From Hymenobacter chitinivorans DSM 11115 (GTDB lineage: Bacteria > Bacteroidota > Bacteroidia > Cytophagales > Hymenobacteraceae), in assembly GCF_002797555.1 (NCBI RefSeq), contig NZ_PGFA01000003.1, forward strand, positions 124,001 to 188,000: DNA of 64,000 nt, written 5' to 3'. The notes below the pieces were generated by a model, which worked only from the letters and a program-made list of their open reading frames with translations, was not told where the DNA came from and did not search any database. A program made the position numbers and the translations under genes. Positions within the stretch are counted from its first letter, which is position 1, and each line of letters begins with the position of its first letter. Positions 15,478 to 24,168 of the stretch are shown here, piece by piece.

Positions 15478-17106
15478 ATGGCTACCAGCGTCGCGGCCTC
15501 GTCTGGCACAGACACCCGCCCCAAACCCCGCCTGAGCTTCTGGCAGATCTGGAACATGAGCTTCGGCTTTTTGGGCATTCAGTTCGGCTTCGAGCTGCAA
15601 AACTCCAACGTGAGCCGCATCTTCGAAACCCTGGGTGCCAACAAGGACGATATTCCGATTCTGTGGATTGCCGCGCCCCTCACCGGCCTGCTGGTGCAGC
15701 CCATCATCGGCTACTTCTCCGACCGGACCTGGCATCCGTTCTGGGGCCGGCGCCGGCCGTACTTCGCCATCGGGGCCGTGCTGGCCACCCTGGCCCTGTT
15801 TCTGATGCCCAACTCCTCGGCCCTGTGGATGGCCGGCGGCATGCTCTGGATTCTGGACGCGAGCATCAACATCAGCATGGAGCCTTTCCGGGCCTTCGTC
15901 GGCGACAAGCTGCCCAGTGAGCAGCGCACCAGCGGCTTTGCCATGCAGAGCTTCTTTATCGGGGTGGGCTCAGTCATTGCCGCGGCCCTGCCCTGGGTGT
16001 TCAACAACTGGTTTCATTTGAGCAACACGGCCCCCAGCGGCGAGATTCCGCCCTCGGTAAAGTGGGCCTTCTACGCCGGCGGGGTGGCCTTCATCCTAGC
16101 CGTGCTCTACACCGTCTTTACCTCCACCGAAACCCCGCCCGAAGACATGGAGGAGTTCCGGCGCGAGAATGCCCAGGCCGGCATCCTGGACGGCATCAAG
16201 GAGTCGTTTATGGGCATCTTCCACATGCCCACGGCCATGCGGCAGCTGGCCATCGTGCAGTTCTTCACCTGGTTTGCCCTGTTCTCGATGTGGATTTACT
16301 CCACCAACGCCGTGACCAGCAACATCTACGACATGAAGGTGGATAACGCCCTCTACGGCCGTATCACCAGCTTCATTACCGCCCAAACCAACCAGGCTAC
16401 CGACGACAAGGCCAAGAAGGAGCTGAGCGCCCTGCAAGCCGACATCAGGGAAATAGACCAGTTTCAGGCCGCCCAGCCCAGCAAGATTCTCACCATCAAC
16501 CTGGCCAACTACTACGTGAGCCACGCCCAGCCCGCGTACGACGACAAAGTCGAGCTCAAGCGGGTGCAGCAGCAGTACAACGACGGGGCCGACTGGCTCA
16601 GCCTGGCTTCGTCGGTGCGCAACGGGGTGGCGGCCATCTTCGCCTTCATCATCCCGCTCATTGCCGCCCGCACCAGCCGCCGCCGCACCCACATGCTCTG
16701 CCTGCTCATCGGCGGTTTGGGCCTGCTTTCCCTGAAGTTTATCGGCAACCCCAACCTGATTATGGTATCCATGGCCATGGTGGGCGTGGCCTGGGCCAGC
16801 ATTCTGAGCATGCCCTACGCCATCCTGGCCGGCTCCTTGCCGGCCAACAAGATGGGCTACTACATGGGTGTGTTCAACTTTTTCATCGTCATCCCCCAGA
16901 TTGTGGCCGCCACCATCCTGGGCTGGGCCACGATGCACCTGTTCCAGGGCAATACCCTGAACACCATTGCCCTGGGCGGGGCCTCGATGATTGCCGCCGG
17001 CCTGTTTACGCTATGGGTTAAGGACAACGACGACGTGCACCCCAGCGTCCACGTCGAAGACTCGCCCGGCTACGACACGCCCACGGCCACGGTCCCGCGC
17101 ACGTAA
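15478..17106 (+). CDS. MFS transporter, SLC45/MalT-like (maltose or sucrose type)
   Basis: This 542-aa inner-membrane transporter contains FWQIWNMSFGFLGIQFGFEL at TM1, QPIIGYFSDRTWHPFWGRRR (the MFS loop 2-3 signature) and INISMEPFRAFVGDKLPSEQ. These are typical of the sucrose/maltose proton-symporter group. An unusual hydrophilic helical insert of about 100 residues (TDDKAKKELSALQADIREID and on) lies between TM7 and TM8, which is longer than in most family members. It follows two amylases on the same strand, so import of maltose or short glucans is likely. The start has no clear SD site, as usual here. Confidence 0.88.
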   Translation: MATSVAASSGTDTRPKPRLSFWQIWNMSFGFLGIQFGFELQNSNVSRIFETLGANKDDIPILWIAAPLTGLLVQPIIGYFSDRTWHPFWGRRRPYFAIGAVLATLALFLMPNSSALWMAGGMLWILDASINISMEPFRAFVGDKLPSEQRTSGFAMQSFFIGVGSVIAAALPWVFNNWFHLSNTAPSGEIPPSVKWAFYAGGVAFILAVLYTVFTSTETPPEDMEEFRRENAQAGILDGIKESFMGIFHMPTAMRQLAIVQFFTWFALFSMWIYSTNAVTSNIYDMKVDNALYGRITSFITAQTNQATDDKAKKELSALQADIREIDQFQAAQPSKILTINLANYYVSHAQPAYDDKVELKRVQQQYNDGADWLSLASSVRNGVAAIFAFIIPLIAARTSRRRTHMLCLLIGGLGLLSLKFIGNPNLIMVSMAMVGVAWASILSMPYAILAGSLPANKMGYYMGVFNFFIVIPQIVAATILGWATMHLFQGNTLNTIALGGASMIAAGLFTLWVKDNDDVHPSVHVEDSPGYDTPTATVPRT

Positions 17107-17127
17107 AGGCGCCTCTTGAGTCTCTAC

Positions 17128-17160
17128 AAAGCCTCTTCCGGAAACGGGAGAGGCTTTTTT
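17128..17160 (+). terminator. Terminator after the MFS transporter
   Basis: A 9-bp stem AAAGCCTCT / AGAGGCTTT with a 12-nt loop is followed by TTTTTT, 22 bp after the transporter stop. Confidence 0.85.
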
Positions 17161-17498
17161 AGTTGTTAGTTGATTGTTGATTGTTGTTAGTTGATTGTTG
17201 GTGGTTGTTAGTTGGTGGTTGTTGTCTGTCATCCTGAGCGTAGCAACGCGGAGCGAAGGACCTTCCTCACCTACCCCACAAAGCCTGATGCCAACGCGCA
17301 AAAGCCCTTTACCCACCAATAGTAAAGGGCTCTGTCACGTTGAATCAAGCTTGTTACTCAGCTGAGGAAGGTCCTTCGCAAAGCTCAGGATGACAACCAC
17401 CAACAATCAACCACCAACAATCAACCACCAACAATCAACCATCAACCACCAACAATCAACCATCAACCACCAACAATCAACTAACAACCAACAACCAA
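17161..17498. repeat. Large nested inverted repeat with GTTGATTGTTGGTG words
   Basis: Outer arms (17161-17227 and 17395-17498) are runs of GTTGATTGTTGGTG-like words and their complement. Inside is a perfect 12-bp pair, GTCATCCTGAGC (17228-17239) and its complement (17383-17394). A perfect 17-bp pair follows, GCGAAGGACCTTCCTCA (17253-17269) with 17363-17379. A small hairpin (AGCCCTTTAC/GTAAAGGGCT type) lies near 17302-17331. The inner words resemble repeats widespread in Bacteroidota intergenic DNA. No gene is inside. Confidence 0.85.
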
Positions 17499-17646
17499 CC
17501 CCAACTACGTACTTACCCAGCCCCGAATCCGCACTTTTCCCGGCAACGCGGGCCCGGGGCGGCGCCGTATTCACTTAACCTATCTGTTATCTGTGCGGGC
17601 CCCGCCGACTATCCGGCCCCGCTACGCTTACTCCACCGGCCGCCGT

Positions 17647-18744
17647 ATGCTCTTTGCCACCATTTTCTTCAGCGCCTTCTTTGGCATTTACGCCCTGATT
17701 CTGCTGTTGCTGGTCTGGCCCCGGCCGGCCTTACCCCGGCTTACGGCCACGCCCAAAGTCAGCATTCTGATTGCGGCCCGCAACGAAGAAGCCACCATTG
17801 AGCGGTGCCTGCGGGCCTTGGCAGGGCTTAACTATCCGGCTTCCCAGCTCGAAATCCTCATCGGCGACGATGCCTCCACCGACGACACGATGGGCGTGGT
17901 GCAGCGCTTCATTGCCGACAAGCCCCAGTTTCGGCTCTTGCCCATCCGCCACCGCCTGGGTACGGCCCGGGGCAAAAGCAACGTGCTGGCCCACCTCTGC
18001 CGCGCCGCCACCGCCGACGTCTTCCTCATCACCGACGCCGACATGGCCCTCTCGCCCGACTGGGTGCAGACCATGCTGGCCGCCGCCCCCGAAGGCGTGG
18101 GCGTCGTGACGGGTATTACCACGGCCGCGGGCAGCCTCTTCGGCCGCCTCCAGGGCCTCGACTGGCTCTTCGGCCTCAACCTGATTCGGGTCCTCACCGA
18201 CCTGGGCCTGCCTATTACGGCCGTCGGCAACAACATGCTTGTCACGCGGGCCGCCTACGAGTCCATCGGGGGCTACGAGGCCCTGGCCTTCAGCATCACC
18301 GAGGATTTGCAGCTCTTCGACCAGATTGTGCGCCAGGGCTGGGGCTACCGCAATATTATTACGCCCTCGGCCCTGGGAATATCCGTGCCCCAGCCCACGG
18401 TGCTGCACCTGCTGCGGCAGCGCAAACGCTGGATGAAAGGGGCCGTGCGCCTGCCCTGGCAGCTGGGCCTGCTCTTCAGCTCCTACGCGTTTTTCTACAC
18501 CGTGCTGGGCTGGCCGGGCCTGCTGCCCCTCCAGCTGATTGTTCTGCTCTACGCGGCCAAGGTCCTGTGTCAGACCCTGTTTTTGGTCATTACCCTGCAG
18601 CAGGCTGGGCACCGGGAGTCGTTGGGCGTGCTGCTGCTCTACGAGTGGTACTTGCTGCTGATGTCGTTGGCGGTGCTGGGTTATACCGTCTGGCCAAGCT
18701 CGATTCTGTGGAAAGAGCGGCGCTACCGCTGGGCCGAAGGCTAA
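17647..18744 (+). CDS. Membrane glycosyltransferase family 2
   Basis: This 365-aa processive-type GT2 starts at the ATG at 17647, giving an N-terminal membrane helix (MLFATIFFSAFFGIYALILL). The catalytic domain shows SILIAARNEEATIERCL, IGDDASTDDT, LITDADMAL (DxD-type), SITEDLQLF and RQRKRWMKGAV (the QxxRW region as RQRKRW). Three or so membrane helices follow. It resembles enzymes of polysaccharide or glycolipid synthesis; the donor and product are unknown. No other polysaccharide genes are adjacent. A GTG at 17593 is a possible but poorer start. Confidence 0.88.
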   Translation: MLFATIFFSAFFGIYALILLLLVWPRPALPRLTATPKVSILIAARNEEATIERCLRALAGLNYPASQLEILIGDDASTDDTMGVVQRFIADKPQFRLLPIRHRLGTARGKSNVLAHLCRAATADVFLITDADMALSPDWVQTMLAAAPEGVGVVTGITTAAGSLFGRLQGLDWLFGLNLIRVLTDLGLPITAVGNNMLVTRAAYESIGGYEALAFSITEDLQLFDQIVRQGWGYRNIITPSALGISVPQPTVLHLLRQRKRWMKGAVRLPWQLGLLFSSYAFFYTVLGWPGLLPLQLIVLLYAAKVLCQTLFLVITLQQAGHRESLGVLLLYEWYLLLMSLAVLGYTVWPSSILWKERRYRWAEG

Positions 18745-18753
18745 GCCAGGGGT

Positions 18754-19161
18754 TTAGTGGGCTTCCGGTAAGGGCACGCCCAGCCACTGGTAGGCGGCTT
18801 GCTCCTCAATAAAGGTACGAAACACGGTTTCCTGGGCGCTGATCCGGCTATTGATCAATGCCTGCTGGTAGGGCGTGACCAGATACGCCATCCGCAGCTC
18901 CCGGCCGGGCAGGGCCTGCCGCATTGCGGCCCGAAAGTCAGTCAGAACCCAGGTGAAATCCTCGGCTTCGGCCAGCCCGCGGATGCGCAGGTCAATCAGC
19001 CAGTTGGCGGCCTGCGGCGGCTGGGCAAATACGAGGGCCGCCTGGTAGCCCGCCCGGTGCTCCTGGGGCGTCACGACCCGGTTCCAGCGCATAAACAGCA
19101 CGTGCAGATCGGGGCGGTAAGACAGACGCAGGAAGTCGAGCTCGGTGGCGGGTACGGGCAC
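18754..19161 (-). CDS. Hypothetical STAS/SpoIIAA-like protein
   Basis: I do not recognise this 135-aa protein with certainty. It has alternating strands and helices (DLHVLFMRWNRVVTPQEHRA, NWLIDLRIRGLAEAEDFTWV, LRMAYLVTPYQQAL), like the STAS/SEC14-type small proteins common in Hymenobacter. The same layout occurs in the gene at 21086. The start is a GTG at 19161. It converges with the GT2 gene and has no obvious partner. Confidence 0.65.
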   Translation of the reverse strand: MPVPATELDFLRLSYRPDLHVLFMRWNRVVTPQEHRAGYQAALVFAQPPQAANWLIDLRIRGLAEAEDFTWVLTDFRAAMRQALPGRELRMAYLVTPYQQALINSRISAQETVFRTFIEEQAAYQWLGVPLPEAH

Positions 19162-19409
19162 GGCGGGATACTAGCTAAGGAACGGCAAGAGGTGCAGTAT
19201 ACCAGTAACAGGGAAAGGCCCCGGTAATGTTTTGACGGGCCTCTGCAGAACCCCGGCGGAAGACCTGACCGCGGGCAGCAGGTAAAAATACTTGGTTTAG
19301 TAATCAGGTGTTTACACGGTTTTGATTGCGCGGGGTAAGCTCCTCCTTTGGGCTCAGGAAAACGCGGCCGGGCTGCGAACCTCGACCCCAACCTCTTACC
19401 GTTACCTCT

Positions 19410-20909
19410 ATGAAGTTTTTGTATCCGCTGTTGTTGGGCGGCCTGTTGCTGGCGGGCTGTCAGCAGAACAGCAAACCCGACGCCGCCGGTGCCGGCGCCA
19501 CCACCGGCCTGGCTGGGGCGTCCACCGACACGGCCTTTGTTATCACTTTCAGCTCGCTGCCCCCGGCAGAGCTGGCCGCCGGCGCCACGCCCAAGCAGTT
19601 GGCTGAGTTTGCCTGGGCCGAGTTCTTGGCCCTGAACTGGCAGTCTAACTACGACACCATCCGGAAGCAGCGCGACGCTCCGGACCCCAATTGGAACTAC
19701 CATGACCCGAGCCCCAAGCTCACGGTGTGGGAAACCTATGCCCACCGCACCGAGCTGCAGCCTGCCAACGACTCTATACGGCCCTTCAACTCGGCTCCGC
19801 GCTACAGCTACGGCGAACAGATTAAGCGCGCCCGCAAAGGCGTCAGCTTTTCGCTATTCAACAACCTGGACGAGAACAGCGAAATTGGTTCCTGCAACCT
19901 GTATGGGCAAGTAACCTCTTCCCCGCAGCAGATGGTGTTGTACCAGGCTAAGGTCAACAGCAACGAGTATAACTATATTCTTAAACGCTACCCCAAGCAA
20001 GGTTCGTTAGGGTTGGCGATAAAGACCAACATAGCCAATATCAAAAAGTATAAGGCTTATTACGATACGACAGCCGCGAAAAACAAAAAATACAAAGGCA
20101 ATTGCTACTGCCCACCCGGTGTGTTATGCCTACCCTGCGGTAATGACACGCTCAAGACTCGCCAGGGCATCGGCACCATTGAGGTAAAAACGGCCTGGCG
20201 CCAGCTCAACGCCAACGAGGACGCTTCCAAATTCTTGACCCGCAACGTGGTGTATTACCGCCAGAAAGCAGGGAACGATACCCTGTTTTACGATAATGCC
20301 ACCTTCGCGCTTATCGGGATGCACATCATCCACAAGACCGTAAACTACCCCGACTTCGTGTTTGCGACCTTTGAGCACAAGGACGTGGAGAAGGATAAGA
20401 TGGGCTTCCGCCTCATTCTGCAAAATAAACAGAAGCAGGATTCCCTGAGCGCCCTGCACTACCCGTACCAGCGCCTGCATCCCCTCACGAAGGTCGACAG
20501 CCTAGCCACCGTTGCCGCGCACCGTAAGATCAAGGCAATGAACCGGAACTCGGTACTGCTCAACTACCGCCTGGTAGGCGTACAAGGCACACCCACCAGC
20601 AACACCAGCACCCCTAACTTCTTTTTGGCCAACTACGTGGTAGAGTCGGATAGTCTGCTGGCCAACTTCCACGGCAGCGGCTTCGCGCACCCCCACGACC
20701 AAAAGCCCAATATTCTGCTCAAGGGCAAGCTGCTCTCGGCCGGGGGCTGCCAGGGCTGCCACGGCGTGGCCCAACAAAAGTTTGGCACCGACTTCTCCTT
20801 TCTGCTGGGCGGCACTACAATGGCCCCCGACATCGACGAAACCCAGCAACAGAAGCTGATTCGCTACATCCGCGCCACTACTATAGCTGCGGCCAAGCGC
20901 AAAAAATAA
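19410..20909 (+). CDS. Lipoprotein with C-terminal c-type haem motif
   Basis: This 499-aa protein starts at the ATG at 19410, giving a lipoprotein signal MKFLYPLLLGGLLLAGC with Cys at residue 17. Most of the chain matches no family I can name. Near residue 453 GGCQGCHGVAQQKFGTDFSF holds a CxxCH haem-attachment site, and TMAPDIDETQ follows. Two more Cys-rich spots (GNCYCPPGVLCLPCGND near residue 235) may bind metal or form disulfides. It may be a membrane-tethered electron carrier or oxidoreductase. It stands alone with its own terminator. Confidence 0.8.
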   Translation: MKFLYPLLLGGLLLAGCQQNSKPDAAGAGATTGLAGASTDTAFVITFSSLPPAELAAGATPKQLAEFAWAEFLALNWQSNYDTIRKQRDAPDPNWNYHDPSPKLTVWETYAHRTELQPANDSIRPFNSAPRYSYGEQIKRARKGVSFSLFNNLDENSEIGSCNLYGQVTSSPQQMVLYQAKVNSNEYNYILKRYPKQGSLGLAIKTNIANIKKYKAYYDTTAAKNKKYKGNCYCPPGVLCLPCGNDTLKTRQGIGTIEVKTAWRQLNANEDASKFLTRNVVYYRQKAGNDTLFYDNATFALIGMHIIHKTVNYPDFVFATFEHKDVEKDKMGFRLILQNKQKQDSLSALHYPYQRLHPLTKVDSLATVAAHRKIKAMNRNSVLLNYRLVGVQGTPTSNTSTPNFFLANYVVESDSLLANFHGSGFAHPHDQKPNILLKGKLLSAGGCQGCHGVAQQKFGTDFSFLLGGTTMAPDIDETQQQKLIRYIRATTIAAAKRKK

Positions 20910-20954
20910 GCAGCCCGTTTTGCACCAGCTTACCCCTTGGCAAAGGGCCACAAG

Positions 20955-20979
20955 AAAAAAGCTCTGCGGAGCTTTTTTC
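20955..20979 (+). terminator. Terminator after the c-haem lipoprotein
   Basis: A compact hairpin, AAAAAAGCTC TGCG GAGCTTTTTT, lies 45 bp after the stop codon. Confidence 0.85.
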
Positions 20980-21085
20980 TGCGTATAAATCAGTGTTACT
21001 ACCTTAGTTACTTGCCAAACCAGCCATTCAGAGCTGAGTCGGGCAGAACACTGGGACCGTAAGACGGTTTATTGCTATACTACAT

Positions 21086-21514
21086 ATGAGTGCAAAGTGG
21101 GCTTCGGCCATTTATTTCCAAAATGCGGCCGGCCAACTGCTGGAAGACCCTGCCGGGTTTTTGCGGGTCAACTGGACGGCGGCGCCCCGGCAGCTGCCGG
21201 ATACTCAGGCGTTGTTTACGCACATGCTCATGGCCTTGCAGCGCCACGGCTGGAGCCGAATTCTGATTAATCAGGTTGGCATGCCACCCTTTTCATCGGC
21301 CGAGCAGCACTGGGTAGCCCAGGAATGGGTGCCGCGGGCGGTGCAGGCCGGCTACCGGCACGGGGCCATTATTGTGTCGGCCGACGTGATGGTGCGCCTG
21401 GCTACGGCCTATATTACCACCCATATTCAGGGGTTGCCGCTGGTGTACCGGTCCTTTGAAAAGGCCCCTCAGGCCGAAGAATGGTTGCTACAGCAGCCGA
21501 GCCAGCCCGAGTAA
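21086..21514 (+). CDS. Hypothetical STAS/SEC14-like protein
   Basis: This 142-aa protein of unknown function has WSRILINQVGMPPFSSAEQH, YRHGAIIVSADVMVRLAT and PLVYRSFEKAPQAEEWLLQQ, an alternating alpha/beta pattern like the protein at 18754. It is probably cytosolic, as there is no signal or membrane segment. The ATG at 21086 is clear. Function cannot be assigned. Confidence 0.7.
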   Translation: MSAKWASAIYFQNAAGQLLEDPAGFLRVNWTAAPRQLPDTQALFTHMLMALQRHGWSRILINQVGMPPFSSAEQHWVAQEWVPRAVQAGYRHGAIIVSADVMVRLATAYITTHIQGLPLVYRSFEKAPQAEEWLLQQPSQPE

Positions 21515-21541
21515 GCCGCCCGGCTGCTGCCCCTGCCTTAC

Positions 21542-22534
21542 CTAGGGCTGCGTGGTGCTCAAAGAGGGCACTGTAGCCTCTTCCGATTGTGGATTCCAGC
21601 CGCGCAACGCGGTTTCGTAGTTGTAGAAAGCCGCTTGGTCGACATTGAGCTGCCGCGACCAGGCCGTACGGCCCTTGGCCCCGGCCCCGGGACCTTTCGA
21701 CTTGTATTCGGCAAAAAAAGCGTCCTGCTTGTTGTCTTCCTTGCCCCAGTGGTCCCAACCCTTGGCCTTGATGACGTTGCTCAATTCGCAGTTCAGGAAC
21801 ACGGTTTTGGCGGCCGGCTTCCAGGGCCGGCCCAGAAAATACGACTCCTCGGGCGCGTCGCCGACTACCTTGCAGCGCTGAAACACGTAGCCGAAACCGA
21901 TGCTGTCGGGGGTGGAGGCGGCGGTGATGCAGGTGCCCTTGGGCTTGCAAAACAGGGTGCAGTCTTCAAACCAGGCCGTGGCGGCACCCAGGATAAAGTC
22001 GGTGGTGCCTTCGATATAGCAGTTCTTGTAGTACTGCCGGCTACCGTAGCCGTAGGTGTAGAGCGTGTCGCGGAAACCCAGGAAGCGGCAGTTGATAAAA
22101 CGGGCCTTGTCGCCGTAGACCCACATGGCCGGGGCCTGACCAGCCAGGCCGGCCGAGTTCTGGAAGGTAATGTTCTCGGCCGTGAAGTTGTTGCCAAAAA
22201 CCCGGAAGCTAGCCGCTTCGGAGGTGCCCAGCTTTTCGCCGGCGTCGGTCTGGCGGCCGTTGTAATCGTCGTAGACGAGGACGGTTTCGTTGAGGTCTTC
22301 CCCCAGCAGCTTAACGAAGTTCTGCTTTTTGGCCAGGTTTAGCTTCTCCTTATAAGTACCCTTCTTAATGAAGATGGTAATCGGAATATCATTGCCTTTC
22401 GGCACGGCATCCAGCGCGGCCTGTACCGTGGTGTAGGTGCCGCTGCCGTCCTGGGCTACTACCAGTTGATTAGTTTGAGCAAAAGCAACACAGGAGGAGA
22501 AGAGGAGCAGCCAAACGAAGAGGAGCTTTTTCAT
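21542..22534 (-). CDS. Secreted pectin methylesterase (CE8)
   Basis: This 330-aa enzyme has a signal peptide (MKKLLFVWLLLFSSCVAFAQ) and the right-handed beta-helix of pectinesterases. Motifs are GTYTTVQAALDAVPKG near residue 33, GFRDTLYTYGYGSRQYYKNC, IEGTTDFILGAATAWFEDC with the catalytic Asp, and FLGRPWKP with the conserved Arg/Trp. It demethylates pectin in the periplasm or outside the cell. It is alone here, with no pectate lyase or SusCD pair next to it. Confidence 0.92.
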   Translation of the reverse strand: MKKLLFVWLLLFSSCVAFAQTNQLVVAQDGSGTYTTVQAALDAVPKGNDIPITIFIKKGTYKEKLNLAKKQNFVKLLGEDLNETVLVYDDYNGRQTDAGEKLGTSEAASFRVFGNNFTAENITFQNSAGLAGQAPAMWVYGDKARFINCRFLGFRDTLYTYGYGSRQYYKNCYIEGTTDFILGAATAWFEDCTLFCKPKGTCITAASTPDSIGFGYVFQRCKVVGDAPEESYFLGRPWKPAAKTVFLNCELSNVIKAKGWDHWGKEDNKQDAFFAEYKSKGPGAGAKGRTAWSRQLNVDQAAFYNYETALRGWNPQSEEATVPSLSTTQP

Positions 22535-22816
22535 GGAAAGCGGGGGAGGTAGAAATAATCATGGATTTGACAAAAATGATTGCTGGATAGGTGTGAGAAA
22601 TTGCGCTAAGCGCAGGGTCGGGGAATTGGTGAAGCAAAATAGGAGGAAAGGAAGTTGTATCAAAGTCCGGCGGTTATAAAAAAGAACGGAGGGGCGCCCT
22701 GGCCCCGCCCTACTGCAAGGGTGGGCTCTGGTGCTGGGCACGAAGGCCCGCCAGCGAGGATGGCGGCACTATGCCATGCAGTATCTATCTTGAGCGGCTC
22801 GTCATTTCCCTGCTCT

Positions 22817-23218
22817 ATGAATTCCCTGCTTACCGTAGTCACCGCCTATTTCGACTTGGTCGATTCGTTCACGACTGATCCGGCCGCGTATGCGGCGGTG
22901 CTCCACCCCGACGTGGTGCAGACCGAATACCCTAATGCGCTGTATAAGACCATGCAGCGCCGCACATTCAGCGATATTATCGATAATCTGCGCATTGGGC
23001 GGGAACTACTGCACGACCCCCACTTCGAGGTACAGCGCACTCAGCTCTGCGCCGACGACACGCTAATCGTGGAGGGCCACTGGCAGGCCACGGTGCTGAG
23101 CGACGTAATGGACCTGGCCCGGGGGCAACGCCTAGCGTCGCAGCTGTGTTTGGTTTTCGAGTTCAAGGACGGCAAGATCTTCCGGCAGCGCCGATACCCC
23201 TGCTACGAAGCCTTTTAA
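22817..23218 (+). CDS. SnoaL/NTF2-like small protein
   Basis: This 133-aa protein starts at the ATG at 22817. It fits the NTF2/SnoaL fold: an N-terminal helix (LLTVVTAYFDLVDSF), LHPDVVQTEYPNA, then strands ending in CLVFEFKDGKIFRQRRYPCY. Such proteins act as small isomerases, hydrolases or binding proteins, and the substrate is not visible. The upstream reading to 22655 has no support. It converges with hsp20 across a strong terminator. Confidence 0.78.
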   Translation: MNSLLTVVTAYFDLVDSFTTDPAAYAAVLHPDVVQTEYPNALYKTMQRRTFSDIIDNLRIGRELLHDPHFEVQRTQLCADDTLIVEGHWQATVLSDVMDLARGQRLASQLCLVFEFKDGKIFRQRRYPCYEAF

Positions 23219-23357
23219 TAGCGTGATGGTGTTAAATTGAATTATATAAAGTATTGATTGTTCTATATGTTTAGTCCATCTGCGGCGCGGTAGTGTGGCA
23301 CTGGCTTGGGGCCGCCGCTGCGTAGTTCAATTTCCACTGGCTTAAGCATGCCCTAAT

Positions 23358-23390
23358 AACAAGGCCTTTCCACTCTGGAAAGGCCTTGTT
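23358..23390. terminator. Bidirectional terminator between SnoaL-like and hsp20 genes
   Basis: A perfect 15-bp stem (AACAAGGCCTTTCCA and complement) with a 3-nt loop lies between two convergent genes. Confidence 0.85.
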
Positions 23391-23416
23391 GGTAACGGAG
23401 CAGTATCGAACAGGAA

Positions 23417-24040
23417 CTAGGAGCCCACGCCGTTGCTGGGCTCAGTGCCGGCCATTTCGGGCGCGGCCGCCGCGTTGTCGTCCGGCCCACCGGTGCCGGT
23501 GGGACCATTTTGCACGGGCACATCGGTCGCCTCTTGCCCCACGCGCTCCGACATCCGGCCCGCCCCGGCGCCCGAGGTGCTGGCGTTGCTCAGGGGCTGT
23601 CCGCCGCGCACCTCAATCTGGTGGCGTCGGGTTTTTTGCTCATCCTTGGGCACGCTCACGCGCAGCACACCGTCTTCAAAAGCGGCCTGAATGCCGCTAG
23701 CATCGACGGTATCGGGCAGCTGGAAGGAGCGGCTAAACGAGCCGAAGGAGCTTTCTACCACGTGGTAGCGGCGCTGGTTTTGCTCGTTGCGGAAGTGCCG
23801 CTCCCCGGCAATGGTCAAGCGGCCCTGGTGGAAATCCACCTTGATATCCTCGCGCTTGAGCCCGGGCAGGGCCGCCTCAATCTCGTAGCTCTTCTCAGTT
23901 TCGTAGGCATCTACGTGGGGAGAGAAACTATTCACGCGCCCCCGCGCCGCCAGTGAGTCGTTGAAGAACCGGTCGAGCATCGTGCTGAAGCTTGACGAAG
24001 CCAGATCCGAAAACGAATCCTGATACTTTTGAATAGCCAT
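23417..24040 (-). CDS. Hsp20/alpha-crystallin small heat-shock protein
   Basis: This 207-aa small heat-shock protein starts at MAIQKYQDSFSD (ATG at 24040). The alpha-crystallin domain runs from about residue 50 to 150: SPHVDAYETEKSYEIEAALP, GLKREDIKVDFHQGRLTIAG, and DGVLRVSVPKDE. An IEV motif lies just after it. The C-terminal tail of about 50 residues is rich in Gly, Ala, Ser and Pro and longer than in most relatives. It is a cytosolic, ATP-independent chaperone. It is a single gene. Heat control is likely but no specific site was seen. Confidence 0.92.
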   Translation of the reverse strand: MAIQKYQDSFSDLASSSFSTMLDRFFNDSLAARGRVNSFSPHVDAYETEKSYEIEAALPGLKREDIKVDFHQGRLTIAGERHFRNEQNQRRYHVVESSFGSFSRSFQLPDTVDASGIQAAFEDGVLRVSVPKDEQKTRRHQIEVRGGQPLSNASTSGAGAGRMSERVGQEATDVPVQNGPTGTGGPDDNAAAAPEMAGTEPSNGVGS

Positions 24041-24168
24041 GGTCGTACAGGTTTGAAGTGAAACAAACGAATACAAGCGGCCTTAATACGCGGGCAAAAA
24101 ACCGGTAGTTACACTTCAGAAAGTGGTTTTTCTGGTCATTTGAACTCATTTTAGCCGAACCCGCCGGC

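Noticed and set aside
17390..17578. Asn/Gln/Thr-rich 62-aa frame
   Set aside because: Translation of the CAACAATCAACC word repeat; no start context or relatives visible.
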